A DNA stretch of 64,000 nucleotides, from assembly GCF_010015445.1 (NCBI RefSeq), contig NC_053123.1, positions 62,001 to 126,000 on the forward strand, read 5' to 3'. The notes beneath the pieces were generated by a model, which made no database searches, was not told the DNA's origin, and saw nothing but the letters and a program-made list of their open reading frames with translations. A program made the translations under genes and the position numbers. The stretch comes from Perca fluviatilis (Eukaryota > Chordata > Actinopteri > Perciformes > Percidae). Within the stretch, counting starts at the first letter, position 1; each line of letters begins with the position of its first letter. Of the stretch, positions 56,543 to 64,000 are shown in pieces.

Positions 56543-58372
56543 GGGGCCTGTTTCACAAAACCAAGATAAGGGATTAAGCCGGGATTTCCCAGTTATCCTG
56601 GATGAATTAAGCCTTGATTCGGTTTCACGAAAGCGGAGGCACATAAATCACCATGGAGATTTATTCTGTACAGCTAGCCTGCTCCTGACCAGGCTAACAG
56701 CCAGGATTTATTTAATCCTGGAGCCTTTTCTGATCACCCAGCAGTGGTTTTACCATATTGTCATTATCAGCCTGGATTAAAATACAACAGGTGCATTTTG
56801 CTGTTTATTTTAAGTACTGTTATTATTTCAAGTTGTGACCATTATTTTTTTATTTATAATTATTCATGTGACAGTCATTGTTACTGTTATATTGCTGTAT
56901 GAAGACTGCTGTTCATATTGTTGTTAGAAGTTTGATGAATATATTATGGCAGTTGTTGAGATAATTAGAAAAGGCTGATAACATTTCAAATGTGTTTTAA
57001 ATGAAGTCTGTTACTAAGGGCAATACATACAATGCTGTACATTTCTATAGTTGACCAATGCACCTTGAAATATTTTAGTTGATACATTTTTTTTAATTCT
57101 TTAACAATAAGGATCATGTTTGTTCCACTTCCATGTGCATTGTATTTGGCATTTTTAGCACACAATTTATGTTGTCCAGTAAACTGGGAATATAATTTGG
57201 GAGGATTGTACAATTTAAGAACATATCCTAATTGTACAATCCTCCCAAATGATAGTCTTAGTTCACTGGACCAGTAACTATCTAGTGATGTAGGCTACTG
57301 TACATTCATGTAATAACAGGGAAAGGACACCTCAATGGTTTTTGACCTTATATTTGGGGGGAAATAACTGATGAATATCACTCTGTTCCATTCATGTAAG
57401 TGTGCATGGAATTTATCACTTAATTATCTTCATAGTTTCTAGATTTTAGAGTCCAATTTCTTCAGTGTCTTTATTTTCTATGTCCATATATACAGGGAGC
57501 AAGGCATATAATATGTAGAGAAGGAAACTCGGCCTCTATAAAAGAATAAAAAAAAAAAAAAAAAAAAAAAAAGATAATACAATAATGAAAAAAAATATTT
57601 AAGTCTAAAAATATACATTTATGAAATACTGCTCTTAACTGAAACCATTCAATAAGTCACTGTCATTTGCAAAAACGAACAGTTGTACACTTTGCATTAA
57701 AAGCGAGCAGTGGAAGTTAATATGACTTAGGAAACTTATATTTTAGCCCATGAGAGAGAGGGAGGAACAGAGTGAAAGAGATATTTTCGCATCATATTCT
57801 AGCGTTGTAGAAAATTGATCTTCATTGTAAATTTCCTGAGGAACATTATCTTCTGCTTACTTTTAAGGCAAAGAGTACAACTGTTAAGTTGTGAAAATGA
57901 TTAGTAGCCTAATCCTTGAATGGAATGATTATGACGGCTTCAATTCAGAGCCGTGGTCAGTTAATGTATATATTTAGGCTACAATTACGCATTCAGTCAG
58001 TCCGTGATCGTCTGCCTCGCTTTCTCTCGCTGTTTCATTACAGCGGCCGTGTTTCTTTTCTTTTTAAACAATGTGTTTCCCGTCGTCATACTTCCACAAG
58101 AAGCTGCTGCTCACTCTGTATAAAGTATGTACAATGCGTATTCTCCATTTTGGCATCAGTAAATCTGTGATCGACCTCGCGGTCTTTTGAGGAAAGCCGT
58201 GGACGCGCATCTATCTGAATTACTTCAGCCTGGCTCAACCTAGTCGCTCCTCCTCAGCCTGGCTTGGCCTTCGTGAAACGCACCAAGCCAGGATGCACAG
58301 ATTAGACTAGGTCAAGCCTCGCTTTATCACTTATCCTGGATTTATATATTCTGCTTTTGTGAAACAGGCCCC
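56543..58372. mobile_element. PIF/Harbinger-like non-autonomous element
   Basis: Termini GGGGCCTGTTTCACAAAA and TTTTGTGAAACAGGCCCC are perfect 18-bp inverted repeats, a pattern typical of fish Harbinger elements. Subterminal GGATTAA/TTAATCC-like motifs occur on both sides. No clean 3-bp duplication is seen (CCA on the left, ACC on the right). There is no transposase; a 30-bp A-tract lies at 57546-57572. Confidence 0.75.
57195..57250. repeat. Perfect 21-bp stem-loop
   Basis: ATTTGGGAGGATTGTACAAT at the left pairs with ATTGTACAATCCTCCCAAAT at the right around a loop of about 14 nt, inside the Harbinger-like element. Confidence 0.85.
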
Positions 58373-58597
58373 ACCTCTGCAGACGGACCAGAGTCAGTCA
58401 GCACCGGGGAGCGAACCGCGGGGACCAAGCTCACAGGGCTGGTAGCTAGCTGCTAGCTAGCTGCAGCAGCTAATATTAGAATATTAGACCCAGCACCGGA
58501 GGTCTGATCCCCATGATTTAAAACAAAAATCAAATAACCATTTGTCTTTTAATACCTGTTTATGAAATGAAAATCGAATGAACGAAAAAGTACACAG
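58373..58597. other. GC-richer spacer
   Basis: Contains GCTAGCTGCTAGCTAGCTGC near 58445. No gene assigned; it could hold a promoter or 5' exon for the small gene that follows. Confidence 0.35.
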
Positions 58598-58765
58598 ACC
58601 CAGTCTGTTAAGTACAATTTCACCACTAATAAAACAGATCTAGAAATGATATGCTTTATTTGCAACTTAAATGTTATTTTTTTAATTAATACAAAGCAAA
58701 CTGAGCAGAAAGAACAAGTATTTTGTTGGTTTGTTTCTCTTCTTCCAGGTGTGACTGAAGTACCC
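58598..58765. repeat. Left copy of an inverted pair carrying a splice acceptor
   Basis: ACAGATCTAGAAATGATATG, TTAATTAATACAAAGCAAAC and CAAGTATTTTG are found in reverse order and strand at about 60045-60225. Both copies continue into a TTCCAG/ATCCAG acceptor followed by GGTG and ACCCCTGTTGA. Confidence 0.75.
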
Positions 58766-58797
58766 CTGTTGAGCTGCATCACAGCTGCACTTTGTGC

Positions 58798-59222
58798 ATG
58801 GACCTGTGCCAGTCAGAACATTACTCACCTGTGTGCAGAGGACAGGCAGCAGTAGCACAAACCAAGAAGGTTGGCAAGTCTGATAATAATGTAATTGTAA
58901 AAAAATAACAAAATAATAGTAAAATCATGTTACATACACTTATCATTTATGTTTCTTGCTTAAATTCACAGGGTGCACAACCAGGCCTGGGAGAGAAAAT
59001 TACTGATGTCCACAAAACCAAATCAGAGAATGTAAGGTAAGATAGTAATGATGTTAAAGCAAGCTATGTACACCTAATATATTACGTGTTGATGTCTATG
59101 AATCTGTCTTTAATAGGAGCATACTATACAAAGACAACAGTGGAGAGTTCCTGGATCGGTCTGTCCTCAAAGTGCCAGAGATCTACAAGGACTTCACCCT
59201 TTTCTGCACCATCAGCGTATAA
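58798..59222 (+). CDS. Putative small spliced gene of unknown function (~80 residues)
   Basis: Three exons keep one frame: 58798-58869 (24 codons from ATG), 58972-59036 and 59117-59222 (TAA at 59220-59222). Borders are AAG|GTTGGC, CACAG|GG, AAG|GTAAGA and AATAG|G. Peptide parts are MDLCQSEHYSPVCRGQ, GLGEKITDVHKTKSE and ILYKDNSGEFLDRSVLKVPE. No domain is recognised; no membrane segment or signal peptide is seen. AATAAA at 59312-59317 is a plausible polyadenylation signal. The first donor is weak. It may be the end of a longer gene whose first exons lie upstream, or a transposon accessory gene, since it sits between inverted copies inside a nest of elements. Confidence 0.4.
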
Positions 59223-59857
59223 TCAAAGTGATAAAAGAGAGAACAAATTATTGTTTTCTCTGTTGACATGAATAGGTGCCTGTAATGTCTGCCCATATAT
59301 TCAATCAATTCAATAAATGTTGATAAGTATCACTGATATTTCTTAAATCATTGTAGTTTTTCAGAGCAATAAGATACAGATTATTAAAACCCTGATCAAG
59401 GCAAATTGTTTTTTCATGTTCCATAACATTTATAAAAAAAAAAAACAGTACAATTTGATATTGGCAAACAGATGACCCAGGCTCAGGTGAGTTTGTGAGC
59501 AGGGTTATGAATAAAGATAAGCCTAGTGTTCATAAGAGGGATGATTCAGGTATGGCAACACAAATTAAGAATATTTTCAATTAAATAGGAGGTATATACA
59601 ACTAGAAGATAAATTAACTATACAAGAGCAATTAAGGTAAAGTTATGAGGTGGCAAGCTTAAGTATAGTCAATAGTATGGAGTCAAGTCAACAGTGTACA
59701 CCAGAATAATATATACTGTGACTAAGTAATGATACTTAATGTTGTCTGTACTAATATAACAACACAAAAAAATAATATAGTGTTTGATGCAGTATGGAGA
59801 ACAACCAAGTCCCATATGAACCCAAGAGACTTTAAGTGCAGCTGTTGATGATGTTCA
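59223..59857. other. AT-rich sequence, no gene seen
   Basis: Apart from the polyadenylation signal at 59312-59317, nothing is supported. Confidence 0.4.
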
Positions 59858-59873
59858 CTACAAACAAAACGTG

Positions 59874-59970
59874 CAGATGGTTGTAGTCTGTAGCCAGCCG
59901 TACAGTAGGTAGATCTGGAGCAGATGGTTGTAGTCTGCAGTCAGCCATACAGCAGGTAGATCTGGAGTAG
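59874..59970. repeat. Two-copy 47-bp tandem duplication
   Basis: GCAGATGGTTGTAGTCTG and CAGGTAGATCTGGA occur twice in direct repeat with four differences. It lies in the minus-strand open stretch downstream of the right inverted copy. Confidence 0.75.
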
Positions 59971-60044
59971 CAGGGGGAATTCTAGCTATCATGGGTTGGT
60001 GATATGACACACACAGATCAACAGGGGTCAAGCCCCTCAGCCCC

Positions 60045-60225
60045 ACCTGGATGAAAAGAAAGTAAAACAAAATACTTGTTTTTTCAGTTCAGTTTGCTTT
60101 GTATTAATTAAACAAATAACTGCTATTAAAGGAGCAAATAAGAAACCATATCATTTCTAGATCTGTTTTTATTATAGTGACAAAATTGAACTTAACATTA
60201 CAACGTTTTATACAGACTGCTATGA
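60045..60225. repeat. Right copy of the inverted pair
   Basis: Reverse complement of 58598-58765 at roughly 75-80% by eye, including the acceptor. On minus, a frame after the acceptor (60058 to about 59858) stays open for about 65 residues (GLRGLTPVDLCVSYHQ) but is not recognised. Confidence 0.7.
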
Positions 60226-60500
60226 ATTCATTTTCAAACTAATGTCATATGAAGGAATGAAGACTAAATTCTGATGAACAACACACACCAGTGATGCAAA
60301 AACTGACACAAACAATCCAGTTTCTTGTTTTGTTTCAGTTATATTACAGTTTAGGTTTTACTACTGGCTCTAACATGAAATTAGCCAAATCCCAGGAACA
60401 TGGTTAACCAAACGAGGAAAAAATACAAAGTGGGGTCATCACATATACACATACTGTCCGTCATATTTCGTTCAATCTAGCTAGCTATACAAGAAAGAAG
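60226..60500. other. No gene or known repeat seen
   Basis: Spacer before the right inverted arm. Confidence 0.4.
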
Positions 60501-61159
60501 ATCTATTTGTTTCTGGACATCAAGCTAGGCTATATGCTAGCGCCATATGCTAGCTAGCTAGCTAGGTGCTTAAGTTATGTTACTCACCCTCGTAGTTGTG
60601 GACATAACTTCATACGTCCCACTTAAAAGCTTTGTCCCGTTTCCTGATGGGTGCAGTCGACCATTCTGTGCACATTGTTGACATATACTTATAATAAAGC
60701 TATAAACGGCGCGGGGATATATAAACTTAGTTACAGTCAGGTTACAGTGCAGCCGCCCTCAACAAACGTTCTAAAGTAAAGCGAACGCACCCTCAACGGG
60801 ATTTGGGATCATTTCACTGGTCAACACTACAGCTGGCATTCTATTGGTTGTTGACTTTTGACAGGGTTATAACACAAAAAAATCCAAGCGCGCAGGAGAA
60901 ATCCGAGAGCAGAAACTTTGCAAGTGAGCAGAATCAGCCTGAGTGCGAGGAGAAGATTCAAAGCTGAGAGCAGGAAATCTGTCCAAACAACAACATATCT
61001 GAGTCCAAGCAGAAAGTTTGAGCGCAAGCAGAGCAAATCCAAGCACGAGCAGTGACTATTTGAGTGTGAGAGCAAGAAATCTGAACGTAATATCAGTGAG
61101 AAATGCTCTCAAATTGAAATAATGCACTCTTGACTTATGATAGTAATATAACTCCATAG
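60501..61159. repeat. Right arm of the ~0.66 kb inverted repeat
   Basis: Reverse complement of 48313-48982, ending AATATAACTCCATAG. It has a short extra segment near 60885-60925 that the left arm lacks, and lacks a ~36-bp duplication present on the left. Confidence 0.88.
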
Positions 61160-61186
61160 TTTTCATCCAAGAGATGCGTGATAGAG

Positions 61187-62210
61187 CTTTTTCACGGCAG
61201 ACATGTCATAGTAGGAAAAGCACAGGCGTATTCAAAACAATTAATGATGGCTGCATTCCACTTAAGCCTGGTACAGACAGCAGGATAATTAGGCCGATTT
61301 TAGCCCCGATTCACCCCTCCCGACAATCTTAAGGATGCTCCGATTATCGTAAAATAATCTGATCAGATATTCCTGCCGTGTGTGGTGTGTTAAGACTGCT
61401 CTCGTCTGCTCAGAAGGACGTCGGGACCGCTCCGATCTCAAATCGGGGATATCCAACATGTTGGGATTGTTTTGGCCCGATTTCTCCTCGTGTGTGGTGT
61501 CCCCCGGGGACAAACGAGCACGCAGCCTGTGGACTGTGGCATACAATAAAGTCGATGGGCATAACTACATCCACAACTGCAGTCCACCAGAGTACATGGA
61601 AACGAATATATGAACGTGTATTTCAACGGTAATTAATCTGTGTAGTATGTAACGACATTTCTATGAGAAAAAACAACAACTCACCTCCATATCATGATGT
61701 AGCTGAGTATAGTCCATGCTCGCGTTGTCTCCACTTCTTTGACCATCGCCTTTTCTTTTGATAACGTTTTTTTTTCGGTTAAAAACAAACTACAAACTAT
61801 CGCCACTGCATCCGCCATGATTTTTTAATCTGAAGTCGCATTTGATCTCGAGGGATTTTGCGAGATTTCCCGTCTGACCTGGGAATGCTCGGCAGTCAAA
61901 TCGGTTTGTGTGTGATGTGTTGATTTTGCCGTGTGCAGCGCACCACACACTGTACGACCAAAACTGTTAGACCCGTGATTTTTTATCGCTGTGTGTGGGG
62001 TCTCTCAGGATTGGAAAATCGGCCGATAATTTTAAAATCGTCACGTGTGAACCAGGCTTTAGGAGAGGCCCTGGTATTGTGCATGCTGACTCACTGAAAT
62101 AGCTTACTGGGCCACTTGATGGAATTGAGCCATCGTTAAGGTTATCAATTCCAGCTGTGCTTTTCCTACTATGACAAGTCAAAATGTCTGCTGTGAAAAA
62201 GGTCCATTGG
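61187..62210. mobile_element. MITE of TTTTTCACAGCAGACAT type, split by another element
   Basis: CTTTTTCACGGCAGACATGT and TAGTAGGAAAAGCACAG at the left are mirrored by CTGTGCTTTTCCTACTATGA and ATGTCTGCTGTGAAAAAGG at the right. An element with its own termini sits between them at about 61267-62060. Confidence 0.7.
61267..62060. mobile_element. Nested DNA element with GCCTGGT termini
   Basis: GCCTGGTACAGACAGCAGGA and TCACGTGTGAACCAGGC are inverted, with ATTAGGCCGATTTTAG against AATCGGCCGATAATTTTAAA just inside. Flanks TTAA and TTTA suggest a decayed TTAA target (Kolobok or piggyBac type). No transposase is seen. Confidence 0.55.
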
Positions 62211-62235
62211 TGGATAGGATATGGAGCAGGGTACT

Positions 62236-62367
62236 GACAGCGACATAACCAATCACATTATGACAGACGCTTCACTTAGCACCAATTGCAATGTTTAATT
62301 TTAAATTAATTTAGCCTACTGGCAGTCTAGCACACGTGGGTGCTCTGTATTTTCCGTGGGTGCCTAT
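62236..62367 (-). repeat. Right half of the older element shared with family B core
   Basis: ACATAACCAATCACATTATG, CACTTAGCACCAATTGCAAT and GTTTAATTTT are reverse complements of the family B block at about 22380-22440. ATGTCTTCCTCC follows directly (62368-62379), repeating the 12 bp before 48006. Confidence 0.6.
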
Positions 62368-62480
62368 GTCTTCCTCCGATGTAGAAGTAGCCTACACTAA
62401 GTCAATAGATAGTAGGCTATACAGTGGCGTTGCATATTAAGTGGTTCAGGGTCCTTCTGTAAGTCATTTTTGGGTACACT

Positions 62481-64000
62481 TTGGGTTTGATAAATTCTAC
62501 AAGCAGCAACACCACAGGCCAAGTAATCAGCCCGTTCCAAACAGGCACATTTTCAACGGGCACTGCACTAGTTGCTATTAATGACAAAACACTCGCAGAA
62601 ATCGCGCAGGTTCTTAAGCCATCCCAGTGCTCTCTAGACATCATGCCTGCTAGTTTCTTTAAAAAAAGTTTTCAGCGCGTTTGCAATGGATTTGTTGCTC
62701 ATTGTAAATGGCTCATTACTCACAGGCAGTTTCCCTGCATCCCTGAAAACTGCATTATCAGACCCCTTCTGAAAAAGAGAAATCTCAATGCCTCCGTACT
62801 TAACTACAGGCCTATCTCAAATCTGCCCTTCGTAAGAAAAAGTATTGAGAAAGTTGCTTTTAATCAAATCAATGAGTTCCTGCAAAAAGAAAATGACATC
62901 CTTGATAGAAATCAATCTGGTTTCTGTAAACAGCACAGAAAATGCTCTCATAAAGATTTTAAACGACATTTGCATGAATAATGCTGGTAGTTTGACAGTA
63001 CTGGTGTTATTAGACCTCACTGCAGCTTTTGACACTGCCGATCGCACGATCCTTCTGGATAGATTAGAAAACTGGGTTGGGCTCTCAGGATCTGTCCTCA
63101 GGTGGTTCAGGTCATACTTAGATGGCAGGGGATATGTAGTAAGGATGGGCAATCTCGAATCTGAGAGAATGATCATGACATATGGAGTTCCACAAGGATC
63201 TATCCTTGGGCCCCTTCTATTCAATCTGTATATGCTTCCTCATTGTCATACTCTGCAACACCATAAGATCTCTTATCATAGCTATGCGGACGATACCCAG
63301 ATTTATCTTGTATTCTCATCAAATGACTATGCTCCTATAGACTCTCTATGTCATTATCTGGAGAAAGTAAAACAGTGGATGCAACAAAATTTCCTCCAAC
63401 AAAATGAAGATAAGACTGAAATAATTCTCTTTGGCAATAAAAAAGGAAGACTGGCACTTAGTACTTACCTCGACTCTAGACTGACTGAAAATGAGTACCA
63501 AAGTCAAGAATCTTGGTGTAATAATTGATGAAGACCAAAATTTTGGTGAGGGGTAAGTAAGTTGTCTTTCTGGCATCTCAAAAACATAGCGAGAATCAGA
63601 AACTTTGTATCCAAACATGATCTAGAAAAGATCATTCACACTTTTATTACTTGTAGGGTAGACTACTGCAATGCACTTCTTACTAATGCTCCTAATAAGA
63701 CCATAAAACAGCTGCAACCCATCCAAAATCCTGCTGCGAGAATACTCACAAACACCAAGAGGAGAGAGCACATTACCCTAATTCTCAAATCCCTGTACTG
63801 GCTTCCAGTTAAATTCAGAATTGATTTCAAGGCCTTCCTTGTCTTTCAATGGTCTAGGCCCTAAATATATTGCCGACATGTTTATTGACTATGAGCCTGG
63901 TAGGTCTCTCAGATCAGCAGGTACTGGTCAGTTGGTGGTGCCCAGAGTTCTTTCCAAGAGTGGTGAAACAGCCTTCAGCCATTATGTTGCCCACTACTGG
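62481..64000 (+). mobile_element. L2/CR1-like LINE, 5'-truncated, runs off the window
   Basis: Reverse transcriptase is readable across several frames: 62481-62981 (CSLDIMPASFFKK, LNYRPISNLPFV), then 62985-63528 (VLLDLTAAFDTADR, YGVPQGSILGPLLFNLYM and the catalytic YADDTQIYL), then 63562-63864 (DYCNALLTNAP, LKSLYWLPVKFRI) and on to the end (GETAFSHYVAHYW). At least three frameshifts make it inactive. The endonuclease part is missing. YADDTQIY favours L2 over L1. Confidence 0.88.

Noticed and set aside
42581..64000. Search for the remaining 5' exons of actr3
   Set aside because: No segment matching Arp3 residues 1-228 with splice borders was found, so these exons are taken to be outside the window.
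1..64000. tRNA, rRNA or tRNA-derived SINE promoters
   Set aside because: No A-box/B-box pair or cloverleaf could be supported by eye.

Overview
The window is vertebrate nuclear DNA, almost certainly from a ray-finned fish. The only recognisable host gene is actr3 (actin-related protein 3, Arp2/3 complex) on the minus strand. Its last five coding exons (residues 229-418 of the usual 418) lie at 42580-42407, 41909-41817, 41189-41064, 39446-39363 and 7800-7705, all in phase 0 with canonical splice sites. The last intron is about 31.6 kb and the intron upstream of 42580 is at least 21 kb, so nearly everything else here is mobile DNA inside or next to one gene. The fish assignment rests on the actr3 sequence and on teleost-type repeats; no species can be named.

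Layout. 1-4072: right part of a DNA transposon with two convergent spliced genes, a Kolobok-like transposase (plus) and a protein with an RG-rich segment and the zinc-cysteine domain of the P2X7 receptor tail (minus). It ends exactly at a TTAA inside a dispersed repeat. 4073-6405: hairpin-ended dispersed repeat (here called family A). 6750-7800: actr3 3' UTR and last exon. 8098-36226: the giant last intron, with families A, B and C (hairpin-ended, often head to tail, four B copies in a row at 21594-30974), a Tc1 relic, hAT relics and a hAT MITE. 36227-47563: actr3 exons among MITEs with clear 8-bp target duplications, plus a 5'-truncated L1 inside a hAT element. 47994-62380: a 14.4 kb nest flanked by a 12-bp direct repeat, with 0.66 kb inverted arms enclosing a pogo-like transposon, a MITE, a long-arm element with an 8-bp target duplication, a LINE fragment, a Harbinger-like element and an unrecognised small spliced gene. 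62481-64000: start of an L2/CR1-like LINE running off the window.

The first 4 kb is the most interesting part: a domain known from an ATP-gated ion channel appears as a separate gene in a transposon next to its transposase. Next are the hairpin-ended repeats, which carry many CTCF-like motifs, and the 14 kb nested palindrome. Superfamily and family names come from memory of conserved motifs, not from searches. Splice structures were read by eye from consensus signals and frame continuity.
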